From JAZTYK01 sp045636925 (GTDB lineage: Bacteria > Bacillota > Clostridia > Oscillospirales > Butyricicoccaceae): a stretch of 61,616 bases of DNA. The notes under the pieces were generated by a model, which had not been told where the DNA came from, made no database searches, and worked only from the letters and a program-made list of their open reading frames with translations. The position numbers were made by a program, and so were the translations under genes. The stretch lies in NCBI GenBank assembly GCA_045636925.1, contig JAZTYK010000021.1, forward strand, positions 1 to 61,616, read 5' to 3'. Position 1 is the first letter of the stretch. The number at the start of each line of letters is the position of its first letter. Positions 1 through 7,226 of the stretch are shown one piece after another.

Positions 1-173
1 TATAGACAACCTCCGTTTCTTTGCTGAAAAGCAAGTTTTCATAATTATAGCACATTGGCGTATAGTTTTCTAGCTCTCTACGACAATTAGTACATACCTA
101 TTCAAATTTTGTAAACAGTTAGCCAAATTCAAGTTTGTCTATATAGAATTATATCATAATTTTGTAAAGCAAT

Positions 174-316
174 CAAGGCGAAGCCTTGTATATCATCAAA
201 ACGAAGTTTTGCATATCATCCGCAACTTGTTGCGGTATATCATCATTGCGAAAGTGATACAACCTGCGGTTGATGATATGCACCTTCGGTGATGAAATGC
301 CAAGCCTGCGGCTTGG
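174..316. repeat. Branched array of mini-hairpins with TATCATC/GATGATA separators
   Basis: Seven short inverted repeats with 2-7 nt loops follow each other: 174-188, 198-210, 221-234, 242-258 (one G-U pair), 260-272, 281-291 and 300-316. In the left half they are separated by TATATCATC-like spacers, in the right half by the reverse complement GATGATATG. Spacer 212-220 pairs perfectly with 272-280, so the array can fold as a branched cruciform with mini-hairpins on each arm. There is no coding frame of note. It lies beyond the terminator of the tRNA-Ser gene. It looks like an interspersed palindromic repeat, but copy number elsewhere cannot be seen here. Confidence 0.7.
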
Positions 317-322
317 ATAAAA

Positions 323-359
323 AAAGAAGTAACTTTTGGTAGACAAAAGTTACTTCTTT
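323..359 (-). terminator. Rho-independent terminator of the tRNA-Ser transcript
   Basis: A perfect 16-bp stem (323-338 with 344-359) and a 5-nt loop, followed on the minus strand by a run of seven T. It begins 3 nt past the encoded CCA of tRNA-Ser. Confidence 0.85.
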
Positions 360-361
360 GT

Positions 362-453
362 TGGCGGAGAGAGAGGGATTCGAACCCTCGAAACCTTTAT
401 AGGGTTTACACGATTTCCAATCGTGCGCCTTCGACCAGCTCAGCCATCTCTCC
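362..453 (-). tRNA. tRNA-Ser (anticodon GGA)
   Basis: Read on the minus strand this is a class II tRNA with acceptor stem GGAGAGA/TCTCTCC, discriminator G and an encoded CCA (362-364). The anticodon loop carries GGA between CACGA/TCGTG-type stem arms, and a long variable arm marks serine. It is preceded by the CAT-anticodon tRNA and probably shares its transcript. Confidence 0.93.
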
Positions 454-493
454 ATAACCGGTCCAAGTAAATATGATATTCACTTTTTTGAAA

Positions 494-570
494 TGGTGGG
501 CCTTCAGGGACTTGAACCCGGGACCGTCCGGTTATGAGCCGGATGCTCTAACCAACTGAGCTAAAGGCCC
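494..570 (-). tRNA. tRNA with CAT anticodon (Met elongator or Ile2)
   Basis: A 77-nt cloverleaf on the minus strand with acceptor GGGCCTT/AAGGCCC, discriminator A and encoded CCA at 494-496. The anticodon is CAT in the loop CTCATAA. The GGCTCATAACCG arm resembles tRNA-Ile2 genes whose C34 is converted to lysidine, but elongator tRNA-Met has the same triplet. Sequence alone does not settle which it is. It is the first gene of the leftward tRNA pair. Confidence 0.9.
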
Positions 571-603
571 TTCTTGCCACCTGCATTTCAAACGGCAAGG
601 GTT

Positions 604-632
604 ATTATACAACAACTTTTTGAAAAAAGCAA
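604..632 (-). promoter_or_regulatory. Sigma-A-type promoter for the tRNA pair
   Basis: Minus strand: -35 TTGCTT (627-632), 17-bp spacer, -10 TATAAT (604-609). It points at the CAT-anticodon tRNA, which starts 33 bp further on. Confidence 0.65.
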
Positions 633-660
633 GTGGTTTTTTCAAATTTTTCCACAAAAA

Positions 661-840
661 TCAATAATCTTTCACACGGTCTTGCGTCTCATTATCAAAG
701 ATATAAACCTCATTATCCCGAAAAGCCAGGCGGAATGCAATTTGCTTGGCATCTTCCAGATCATCACCCTCGGCAAACAGACGGTAAGGCGCGTCAGCCT
801 GAGTCTCCCAATAACTGCGGTAATAAACCTCGTAACGCAT
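661..840 (-). CDS. Conserved-looking 59-residue hypothetical protein
   Basis: A 59-codon frame on the minus strand starting ATG at 838-840, with AAAGGAG seven bases upstream and its own promoter (874-902). The product is acidic and soluble-looking, with no signal peptide or membrane segment. It contains YEVYYRSYWE near the start and DNEVYIFDNETQDRVKDY at the end. I do not recognise a family. It follows the radical-SAM pair but has a separate promoter, so functional linkage is only positional. The ribosome binding site and promoter support it as a real gene. The protein could be a small adaptor, but nothing in it shows a function. Confidence 0.6.
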   Translation of the reverse strand: MRYEVYYRSYWETQADAPYRLFAEGDDLEDAKQIAFRLAFRDNEVYIFDNETQDRVKDY

Positions 841-873
841 AATATGCTCCTTTTATATGCGAAGAATGCTTTG

Positions 874-902
874 ATTATACCGCAAAAATCTCCGGCACGC
901 AA
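874..902 (-). promoter_or_regulatory. Sigma-A-type promoter for the 59-residue protein
   Basis: Minus strand: -35 TTGCGT (897-902), 17-bp spacer, -10 TATAAT (874-879). The start codon is 34 bp downstream of the -10. Confidence 0.65.
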
Positions 903-920
903 GAGGGGCATACCCTACTG

Positions 921-1703
921 CTATGCCCTCGGCGGAAGTCCCTCGGGAAGGTTGCGGTCATCAAACTCCGTCATGCAACCCCAAAAACGCTTGGGCATAT
1001 GCGTCTGGCGGCATTGGGGGTTTTCCCGTGCCTCAATGGCAATGGTGTCATAAAACCGCCGCCACAGCTTGCGATAGGCCTGTTCTGCACGATTGGCCGA
1101 GGGCATTTCCCAGCTTTCCAGTTCCAAAATGCGGCTTTGCCCCTTGGCATACACCAAAGCTTGATGGTGGGTACGATCATAGATTAAAAACTGTTCTCCC
1201 GGCAAACGCTCACGGAAATGAGACGCAAGCAGCGGCAGCACTTGATTTTTCGGCTCAATTTCTGCCGCCAGCACACCGCCCAAATCAGAAAACCGCACAA
1301 AGCCCTTTAGTAAGTGTGCCTCCCCCACCAGTCGTCGGGCGGCTTTGTAAATGATGTCCACACGGCTGTCTGAGAGTATTTTGGTGACATCTTTACCCAC
1401 ATTCATGCCCAACTGCACGAAATGCAGAATGTGCAGTTCCCGTTCTTCCAAATCAGAGAGAAATGCGCCCCGGATCCATTCCAATGCAATGGAACTGATT
1501 TTTGTTTCGATGGCTTGCTTTACCCGTCGGGCATGAGCAGGATCGCTGGCCACCAGATGAACGGAAAACAGCGACGGTTCCCCCACTTCCCGACTCCAGA
1601 TCGCCAGCGGCATCTCTTTGCGGGCATAAGCATCAAAGATGCAGCAAAGCATACCGTCGCCGCTGCCGTCGTAGCAATACACTATATCTGACCGGACAGA
1701 CAT
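921..1703 (-). CDS. Radical-SAM-linked predicted DNA metabolism protein (TIGR03915/DUF4130 type)
   Basis: A 260-residue soluble protein. The opening (VYCYDGSGDGMLCCIFDAY), the central GEQFLIYDRTHHQALVY stretch and the C-terminal WRRFYDTIAIEARENPQCRQ block fit the family named probable DNA metabolism protein. That family is found almost always next to the radical SAM protein encoded just upstream here. Its start overlaps the end of that gene by 22 bp, so the two are translationally coupled. GGAGG lies 9 bp before the ATG. The pair is thought to act in DNA repair or modification from co-occurrence with uracil-DNA glycosylase-like genes, but the reaction is unknown. The LexA box ahead of the operon agrees with a repair role. 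The family call is from memory of its hallmarks. Confidence 0.8.
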   Translation of the reverse strand: MSVRSDIVYCYDGSGDGMLCCIFDAYARKEMPLAIWSREVGEPSLFSVHLVASDPAHARRVKQAIETKISSIALEWIRGAFLSDLEERELHILHFVQLGMNVGKDVTKILSDSRVDIIYKAARRLVGEAHLLKGFVRFSDLGGVLAAEIEPKNQVLPLLASHFRERLPGEQFLIYDRTHHQALVYAKGQSRILELESWEMPSANRAEQAYRKLWRRFYDTIAIEARENPQCRQTHMPKRFWGCMTEFDDRNLPEGLPPRA

Positions 1704-2977
1704 TTTTGCAAATCCTCCCTTGTGGTATCGAACAGGCTCAGCTGCTGACCCTGTTCCAGACGATCAGCGGCACTTTCGCTTAAAAGCGCCCGCTGAATGG
1801 CATGATGGGTCATATTGATGCCCGGCAGCGCTTTGCCGGAGCACAGGATAAAATAACGGGCACGCTTGAGCACCACGCCCAGCTTGCGAAGCCCCTCAAA
1901 ATCCAGCGCGCCGGTGCGGCGGGCAGTCACAATACGTCGGGCGCTGCGGACACCGATACCAGGAACACGCAGCAGCATTTCGTAATCGGCGCGGTTCACA
2001 TCCACCGGAAATTGTTCAAGATGGCGCATGGCCCAGTTGCACTTGGGATCCATCAGCGGATCAAAATTGGGTTGGGACTCATCCAGCAGTTCTTCGGCAT
2101 CAAAACCGTAAAACCGCAGCAGCCAATCGGCCTGATACAGCCGATGTTCCCGCAGCAAAGGCGGTTTGGTATCCACAGCAGGCAGACGGCTTTCGGACAC
2201 CATGGGGATATACGCAGAGAAAAACACCCGCTTCAACTGATATTTTTCATAAAGCCCTGATGACAGCCGCAAAATTTGCAAATCACTTTCCGGTGTGGCG
2301 CCCACCATAATTTGGGTGCTTTGACCGCCGGGAGCAAACTTGGGCAGACGGGTGCGGTACTGCATCAGCGCCTGCTTGTTTTCCTGAATACCATCACGAA
2401 TAAAGGCCATGGGGCCAAGAATGGCTTCTTTCTTCTTTTCAGGTGCCAGCAACTGCAGACTTTGATGGCTGGGAAGTTCTAAATTGACGCTCAATCGGTC
2501 GGCCAGCAGCCCCAGCCGCTGCAGCAGCATGGAATCCGCACCGGGAATCGCCTTGGCGTGGATATAGCCGCCGAAGCGGTACTCCTGCCGCAGGATACGC
2601 AGGGTCTCGATCATCTGCTCGCAAGTATAATCGGGATTCTTCATGACCGCTGACGACAGAAACAGACCTTCGATATAATTGCGGCGGTAGAATTGAATGG
2701 TAAGGTCAGCAAGTTCACGAGGTGTAAAGCTGGCACGCTTTGCATCGCCGCTACGGCGGTTGACACAGTAGGCACAGTCATAGGCACAGGCATTGCTGAG
2801 CAGCACCTTCAGCAGCGTGATACACCTTCCATCGGCGGAAAAGCTATGACAGATGCCGCAGGACACCGCCGTGCCGATGCCGCCCAGGGTTTTGCCCCGT
2901 TCTACCCCGCTGGAGGTGCAGGCAGCATCGTACTTGGCAGCATCGGCCAAAACGGTGAGTTTTTCCATCATATCCAT
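1682..2977 (-). CDS. Putative DNA modification/repair radical SAM protein (TIGR03916 type)
   Basis: A 431-residue protein with the radical SAM cluster motif C-AYD-C-AY-C near residue 65, which binds a [4Fe-4S] cluster and S-adenosylmethionine. A helix-hairpin-helix near the C-terminus (LLRVPGIGVRSARRI) is a common DNA-binding element. I chose the ATG at 2975-2977 (MDMMEKLTVLADAAKYD) because it matches the family start and GGGGTGA lies just upstream. The longer upstream frame runs through the promoter and LexA box. It forms an operon with the DUF4130-type gene. The substrate is unknown for the family. Confidence 0.85.
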   Translation of the reverse strand: MDMMEKLTVLADAAKYDAACTSSGVERGKTLGGIGTAVSCGICHSFSADGRCITLLKVLLSNACAYDCAYCVNRRSGDAKRASFTPRELADLTIQFYRRNYIEGLFLSSAVMKNPDYTCEQMIETLRILRQEYRFGGYIHAKAIPGADSMLLQRLGLLADRLSVNLELPSHQSLQLLAPEKKKEAILGPMAFIRDGIQENKQALMQYRTRLPKFAPGGQSTQIMVGATPESDLQILRLSSGLYEKYQLKRVFFSAYIPMVSESRLPAVDTKPPLLREHRLYQADWLLRFYGFDAEELLDESQPNFDPLMDPKCNWAMRHLEQFPVDVNRADYEMLLRVPGIGVRSARRIVTARRTGALDFEGLRKLGVVLKRARYFILCSGKALPGINMTHHAIQRALLSESAADRLEQGQQLSLFDTTREDLQKCLSGQI

Positions 2978-3005
2978 GCTTTCACCCCATTTTCCGGCAA
3001 AATAG

Positions 3006-3019
3006 CGAACATTTGTTCT
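3006..3019 (-). promoter_or_regulatory. LexA (SOS) box at the radical-SAM operon promoter
   Basis: Minus strand AGAACAAATGTTCG matches 13 of 14 positions of the Bacillus-type LexA box CGAACRNRYGTTCG. It lies directly downstream of the -10 hexamer, over the expected transcription start, a repressing position. The same 12-base core recurs at 14387-14398. Confidence 0.75.
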
Positions 3020-3020
3020 T

Positions 3021-3049
3021 ATTTTAGCATGAAAATTGGGGTTTGTAAA
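3021..3049 (-). promoter_or_regulatory. Promoter of the radical-SAM operon
   Basis: Minus strand: -35 TTTACA (3044-3049), 17-bp spacer, extended -10 TGC-TAAAAT (-10 at 3021-3026). The LexA box begins 1 bp beyond the -10. Confidence 0.65.
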
Positions 3050-3064
3050 GTGGAAAGCACAAGA

Positions 3065-3097
3065 AAAACCCGCCGGGATCATGTTCCCGACGGGTTT
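3065..3097 (-). terminator. Terminator of the citrate lyase-fumarase operon
   Basis: A GC-rich stem built on AAACCCG..CGGGA, followed on the minus strand by five T, 15 bp past the fumarase beta stop codon. Confidence 0.8.
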
Positions 3098-3111
3098 GAA
3101 GAACGTGTTTT

Positions 3112-3672
3112 TTACTTCAGGCTGTCCAGATAAGCCTTGCGGCCGGCCTCGTAGAGGTTGTTGCCTTCGCTGTCGATGATGACGGTGACGGGCAGGTCTT
3201 CTACTTCCAAACGGCGGATGGCTTCGGCACCCAGATCCTCATAGGCAATGACCTCGGCCTTCTTGACGCACTTGCTCAGCAGTGCGCCGCAGCCGCCGAT
3301 GGCGCCAAAGTACACAGCACCATGCTTTTTCATGGCTTCGACCACTTCGGGGCCGCGCTTGCCCTTGCCGATCATGCCGGTCTCACCCTGGGCGATCAGG
3401 GTGGGAGAATAGGCATCCATACGGTAAGAGGTGGTGGGGCCGGCAGAGCCGATGGGCTGACCCTCCCTGGCGGGGGTGGGACCAACGTAGTAGATGGTAG
3501 CACCCTGGATGTCCAGAGGCAGTTCCTTGCCGGCAGCAACCAGCTCGCAGAGGCGCTTGTGGGCAGCATCACGGGCGGTATAAATCACACCGCTGAGCAG
3601 TACGCTGTCGCCGCTCTTCAGCTTGCGGGCAGTCTCCTGATCAAAGGGAGCAGTGAGTCTGATGGGTTCCAT
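3112..3672 (-). CDS. Class I fumarate hydratase, beta subunit (C-terminal domain)
   Basis: A 186-residue protein of the Fe-S hydro-lyase C-terminal family, which with the alpha subunit interconverts malate and fumarate in the cytosol. Family features are GDSVLLSGVIYTARDAAHKRL near the start, YYVGPTPA, GPTTSYRMD, the GKGKRG segment and FGAIGGCGALLSKCV. It is full length for the split two-subunit form. Its ATG overlaps the alpha-subunit stop by 1 nt (TAATG), so the subunits are coupled. The same fold serves L(+)-tartrate dehydratase, which I cannot exclude by eye, but the citrate lyase context favours fumarase. It is the last gene of a five-gene operon. Confidence 0.9.
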   Translation of the reverse strand: MEPIRLTAPFDQETARKLKSGDSVLLSGVIYTARDAAHKRLCELVAAGKELPLDIQGATIYYVGPTPAREGQPIGSAGPTTSYRMDAYSPTLIAQGETGMIGKGKRGPEVVEAMKKHGAVYFGAIGGCGALLSKCVKKAEVIAYEDLGAEAIRRLEVEDLPVTVIIDSEGNNLYEAGRKAYLDSLK

Positions 3673-4511
3673 TACAGCACCTCCGATTTATGACGGGTCA
3701 CGTGGCAGTTGATGTTGACAGCCACGGGCAGACCTGCGATGTGGGTGGGCAGATGTTCGATGTTGACAGCCAGAGCAAAGGTCTTGCCGCCGAAGCCCTG
3801 AGGACCAACGCCCAGGGCGTTGATCTTATCCAGCAGCTCCTGCTCCAGATCGGCATAGAAGGCGTCGGGAGAACGCTCATCGATGGAGCGCATCAGTGCC
3901 TTCTTGGCCAGATATGCGGCCTTGTCAAAGGTGCCGCCTACGCCAACACCCACCACAACGGGAGGACAGGGGTTGGGGCCGGCTTCTTCCAGCACCTTCA
4001 GCACAAAGTCCTTGACGCCCTGCAGGCCGTCGGAGGGCTTGAGCATCTTCAGCTGGCTCATGTTCTCACTGCCGAAGCCCTTGGGGGCAACGGTGATCTT
4101 CAGGCCGTCACCCTCTACGATGTCGTAGTAGATCATGGCAGGGGTGTTATCGCCGGTGTTCACGCGATCCAGGGGATCACGAACCACACTCTTGCGCAGG
4201 TAGCCTTCGGTATAGCCCTGGCGAACACCTTCGTTGACGGCGTCTTCGATGTTGCCATCGATGTGCACGTCACGGCCGATCTCCAAAAAGACGCAGGCAA
4301 CACCAGTGTCCTGGCAGATGGGTACGTTGCGCTGGTCGGCAATCTCGAAGTTCTCGATGATGCGGTCCAAGATGCCGCAGGCAGGGGCCCAAGGCTCCTG
4401 TGCGCGGCTTTCGATAATACGATCTTTCACGTCCTGAGGCAGATGGCAGTTGGCCTCTACGCAAAGACGCTTGACTGTTTCGGTAATGCGCTGTGCGCTG
4501 ATTTCTCTCAT
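3672..4511 (-). CDS. Class I fumarate hydratase, alpha subunit (N-terminal domain)
   Basis: A 279-residue Fe-S hydro-lyase alpha subunit. It carries CQDTGVACVFLEIG, whose cysteine is an expected [4Fe-4S] ligand, GGTFDKAAYLAKKALMR, and GPQGFGGKTFALAVNIEHLPTHIAGLPVAVNI. The oxygen-sensitive cluster fits an anaerobe. It starts 18 bp after the citF stop and ends overlapping the beta subunit, so it is co-transcribed with citrate lyase. In this setting it would move carbon from oxaloacetate-derived malate towards fumarate. A malate dehydrogenase is not present in the window. L(+)-tartrate dehydratase alpha is the main alternative. Confidence 0.9.
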   Translation of the reverse strand: MREISAQRITETVKRLCVEANCHLPQDVKDRIIESRAQEPWAPACGILDRIIENFEIADQRNVPICQDTGVACVFLEIGRDVHIDGNIEDAVNEGVRQGYTEGYLRKSVVRDPLDRVNTGDNTPAMIYYDIVEGDGLKITVAPKGFGSENMSQLKMLKPSDGLQGVKDFVLKVLEEAGPNPCPPVVVGVGVGGTFDKAAYLAKKALMRSIDERSPDAFYADLEQELLDKINALGVGPQGFGGKTFALAVNIEHLPTHIAGLPVAVNINCHVTRHKSEVL

Positions 4512-4529
4512 GCTTGTTTGCTCCCTTCT

Positions 4530-5939
4530 TTAGCGCTGGGGCACGTTGTAAATGGTATCAATGTGGGTGCCATCACGGTAGATGACGTTGGCAACAGCCT
4601 TGTCACCGCGAGGCAGTTTGCGGGGCTCGCCGGTGATCTGCTCGGCGATTCGCTTGAGTTCTTCGATCTCGCGGACGGGCAGACCGGCATCCCGGAGGCG
4701 CTGACGCAGCTCTGCATTCTTGGGATTGACGGCAACGCCCTTTTGGGTGACCAGCACATCAATGGTGTCGCCGGGAGTGGAGATACAGGTGACACGGTCG
4801 GTAACGATGGGCAGACGGGCGCGCTGAATGGGTGCGATGATGATGGACAGCTTGGCACCGGCTGCAGTGTCGCTGTGACCGCCGGAACCGCCCATGATGC
4901 TGCCGTTGGAGTCGGTATGTACGTTCACGTTGAAGTTGGTGTCGATCTCGGTAGCACCCAGCATAACAACATCCAGACTGTCAACCACAGCACTCTTGGA
5001 GCTGGGGCTGGCGTAATGGGCAGCGCTGATTTCCTGATGGCGGGGATTGGTGCGGATGGACTCAACAGCCTTCAGGTCAAAGCACTGTACGTCCATCAGG
5101 GACTGGAAGCAGCCCTCGTTCAGCATATCCACCAGATAGCCGGTGATGCCGCCCAGGCCAAAGCTGCCCTGGATTTTTTCCTTCAGCATGATCTCTTTCA
5201 GGTACTTGGAGACAGCCAGAGTGGCGCCACCCGCACCGGTCTGGAAGGAGAAGCCATCCTTCAGCAGTCCGCTGGCCTGAATGACCTTGGTGGCCATTTC
5301 AGCCATCATCAGACCCACGGGGTCACGGGTGATTTTGGTGGTGCCGGATACGATACCACCCGGATCGCCGATGGCATCAACCGCAACGACATAGTCTACA
5401 TAGGTCTCATTGATGGACCAGTCCAGCAGAGGATAAGCAACCAGATTGTCGGTGATGACAACGGTCTTTTTTGCATACATGGCATCGGACACCGCATAGC
5501 CCAGGCTGCCGCAGGCGCTCTTGCCGTACTTGCCGGAGCAGTTGCCCATGGTGTCGGAGGTGGGAGCTGCCACGAAAGCCACATCGATGGGGGTTCTCCC
5601 CAGGATGATGTCGCTGGGACGGCCGCCGTGGGTGCGGAACTCCACCGGGGTGTTCATGATACCGGCAGAGATCTGACGACCGACACCGGCAGACATGTAG
5701 TTACACTGCAGTTTGGTGACCACGCCATTCTTGATGTGGCCTACCAGGGGGGTGTGAATATCAAAGACCGAGCTGGCATTAACGGTCAGATCACGGATGC
5801 CCATCTCTGCCACCTGCTCCAGCACCATGTTCAGCACATAGTCGCCGTTGCGCATATGGTGATGGAAGGAAACGGTCATGCCGTCCCGAAGGCCGCAAAG
5901 CTGAATGGCCTCACGGATGGAAGCAACTACTTTATTCAT
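4530..5939 (-). CDS. citF: Citrate lyase alpha subunit (citrate CoA-transferase)
   Basis: A 469-residue CitF. It exchanges acetyl for citryl on the CitD acyl carrier protein. Recognisable blocks are LRDGMTVSFHHHMRNGDY, GGRPSDIILG, the GLGGITGYLVDMLNEG region, EIDTNFNVNVHTDSNG and GGSGGHSDTAAGAKLSIIIAP. The ATG at 5937-5939 has a perfect AAGGAGG and sits 1 nt after the citE stop. From this start the protein lacks the roughly 45-residue N-terminal extension of enterobacterial CitF (about 510 residues). The upstream in-frame extension lies inside citE and is unlikely. It is the third gene of the operon. Confidence 0.95.
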   Translation of the reverse strand: MNKVVASIREAIQLCGLRDGMTVSFHHHMRNGDYVLNMVLEQVAEMGIRDLTVNASSVFDIHTPLVGHIKNGVVTKLQCNYMSAGVGRQISAGIMNTPVEFRTHGGRPSDIILGRTPIDVAFVAAPTSDTMGNCSGKYGKSACGSLGYAVSDAMYAKKTVVITDNLVAYPLLDWSINETYVDYVVAVDAIGDPGGIVSGTTKITRDPVGLMMAEMATKVIQASGLLKDGFSFQTGAGGATLAVSKYLKEIMLKEKIQGSFGLGGITGYLVDMLNEGCFQSLMDVQCFDLKAVESIRTNPRHQEISAAHYASPSSKSAVVDSLDVVMLGATEIDTNFNVNVHTDSNGSIMGGSGGHSDTAAGAKLSIIIAPIQRARLPIVTDRVTCISTPGDTIDVLVTQKGVAVNPKNAELRQRLRDAGLPVREIEELKRIAEQITGEPRKLPRGDKAVANVIYRDGTHIDTIYNVPQR

Positions 5940-5940
5940 C

Positions 5941-6819
5941 TTATTTGACCTCCTTTCCCAGGCCCAGTTCTTCTGCAGCTGCAATGGTCTGCTGGGCACG
6001 GGCTACGATGGGTGCGTCGATCATCTTGCCGCGGAGGGAGATAACGCCTCTTCCCTGCTCCTTGGCCATGCGGATGGCTTCCATGACCTCGTAGGCATAG
6101 TCGATATCCTTCTGAGAGGGGCTGAACACGCTGTTGATGACAGACACATGACGGGGAGAAATGGCGCTCTTGCCGGTAAAGCCAAGGCTCTTGGCGTACT
6201 CGGCATCGGCGTAAATACCCTCGTCATCGTTCACATCGGTAAAAGGAGTGTCGTAAACGTCTACACCGGCGGCACGTGCAGCGCACACCAGACGGGTACG
6301 GGCATAGTTAATTTCGTTACCTTCCTTGGTGCGCTTGCATCTGAGGTCGGCAGTCAGGTCTTCGCCGCCCAGGAACAGAGCTGCCACGCGCTTGGTAGCA
6401 GATGCGATCTGGAAAGCATTTTCCACACCCAGCGCGGTCTCGATCAGAGGAATCAGCTTGACCGTGTTGCGCTCGAAGCCCAGCTTGTCCTCCAACTGAG
6501 AAATATAGGCATCCACGGCCAGCACATCGGCGGCGCAGGAGGTCTTGGGGGGCATGATCAGGGCAGGCTTCAGGGGAATGACTTCATCCAGGTCAGCCTT
6601 CCAATAATCGGTGTCGATGGAATTGATGCGGATGATGATCTCCACACCGGGGAAGCCCAGGCTCTTGATGGCATGGCGAACCAGAATACGGGCGGCGTCC
6701 TTTTCATCGGGGGACACGGCGTCTTCCAGATCCAGAATGACAGCATCGGCGCCCATAGAGTCACCGTTGATGATCTTATTGGGGGTAGAGCCGGGCAAAA
6801 ACAGCATAGATCTGCGCAT
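5941..6819 (-). CDS. citE: Citrate lyase beta subunit (citryl-ACP lyase)
   Basis: A 292-residue CitE of the HpcH/HpaI aldolase superfamily. It cleaves citryl-ACP to oxaloacetate and regenerates acetyl-ACP. Motifs: RRSMLFLPGSTPNKI at the N-terminus, DAVILDLEDAVSPDEKD, RINSIDTDYWKADL, LIPLIETALGVENA and LFLGGEDLTADL. The start at 6817-6819 has GGGAAAGGAG upstream and lies 2 bp after the citD stop. Length is normal for the family. Confidence 0.96.
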   Translation of the reverse strand: MRRSMLFLPGSTPNKIINGDSMGADAVILDLEDAVSPDEKDAARILVRHAIKSLGFPGVEIIIRINSIDTDYWKADLDEVIPLKPALIMPPKTSCAADVLAVDAYISQLEDKLGFERNTVKLIPLIETALGVENAFQIASATKRVAALFLGGEDLTADLRCKRTKEGNEINYARTRLVCAARAAGVDVYDTPFTDVNDDEGIYADAEYAKSLGFTGKSAISPRHVSVINSVFSPSQKDIDYAYEVMEAIRMAKEQGRGVISLRGKMIDAPIVARAQQTIAAAEELGLGKEVK

Positions 6820-6821
6820 GA

Positions 6822-7091
6822 TTATTCTCCTTTCCCGCGAACGATGGCGGTTTCCATTCTTGCGCGGATGACGCACTCCAGGGCGCCGCGGTCATTGACG
6901 AACACATTTGCGTTCTGCACGTCAAACTGCTTCAGCATATCCAATACTACTTCGCGGATGGATTCGCCGAACTGATGATATACAACAGATTCCAGCTCCA
7001 GCTGGATGCCGCCCTCGCTGGGTTCCAGTTCAACGTAAACGTCGCTGGATTCCATGGTGCCGGCAGAAACTTTTTTTACGATCTTGGTCAT
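6822..7091 (-). CDS. citD: Citrate lyase acyl carrier protein (gamma subunit)
   Basis: An 89-residue CitD, the first gene of the operon. The AGTMESSDVYVEL segment contains the serine (Ser15) that corresponds to the residue carrying the phosphoribosyl-dephospho-CoA group in characterised CitD proteins. GIQLELESVVYHQFG and ANVFVNDRGALECVIRAR follow as in the family. The start was set at 7089-7091, with GAGAGGAA upstream. The genes for prosthetic group synthesis and attachment (citG, citX) are not in the window and must lie elsewhere or be replaced. Confidence 0.95.
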   Translation of the reverse strand: MTKIVKKVSAGTMESSDVYVELEPSEGGIQLELESVVYHQFGESIREVVLDMLKQFDVQNANVFVNDRGALECVIRARMETAIVRGKGE

Positions 7092-7129
7092 TGCAACCGT
7101 TCCTCTCTGTAAAAAATTCATACATATTT

Positions 7130-7158
7130 ATTATAAACCACTGCTTTTATTTTTGCAA
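7130..7158 (-). promoter_or_regulatory. Promoter of the citDEF-fumarase operon
   Basis: Minus strand: -35 TTGCAA (7153-7158), 17-bp spacer, -10 TATAAT (7130-7135). The 135-bp divergent region with citC is AT-rich. I see no clear operator palindrome in it. Confidence 0.7.
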
Positions 7159-7174
7159 TGTTCGTTCTGCTACT

Positions 7175-7211
7175 TTTCAAAAGAAAAAATATCAGTTATA
7201 CTGTGTATAAT
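7175..7211 (+). promoter_or_regulatory. Probable citC promoter
   Basis: Two overlapping options: TTTTCA (7175-7180), 16 bp, TATACT (7197-7202); or a consensus -10 TATAAT at 7206-7211 with a poor -35. It is divergent from the citD promoter. Confidence 0.4.
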
Positions 7212-7226
7212 GAAGGAAGTGATACC

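Noticed and set aside
174..316. A CRISPR array
   Set aside because: The repeated units are variable hairpins of different sequence with 7-10 nt separators that invert midway. There is no constant repeat of 23-37 nt and no cas gene nearby.
243..455. A 70-codon minus-strand frame
   Set aside because: It runs through tRNA-Ser, its terminator and the hairpin array.
3690..5948. A 752-codon open frame on the plus strand
   Set aside because: It lies antisense to citF and the fumarase alpha gene, has glycine/histidine/valine-rich shadow composition and no ribosome binding site. The minus-strand genes are certain.
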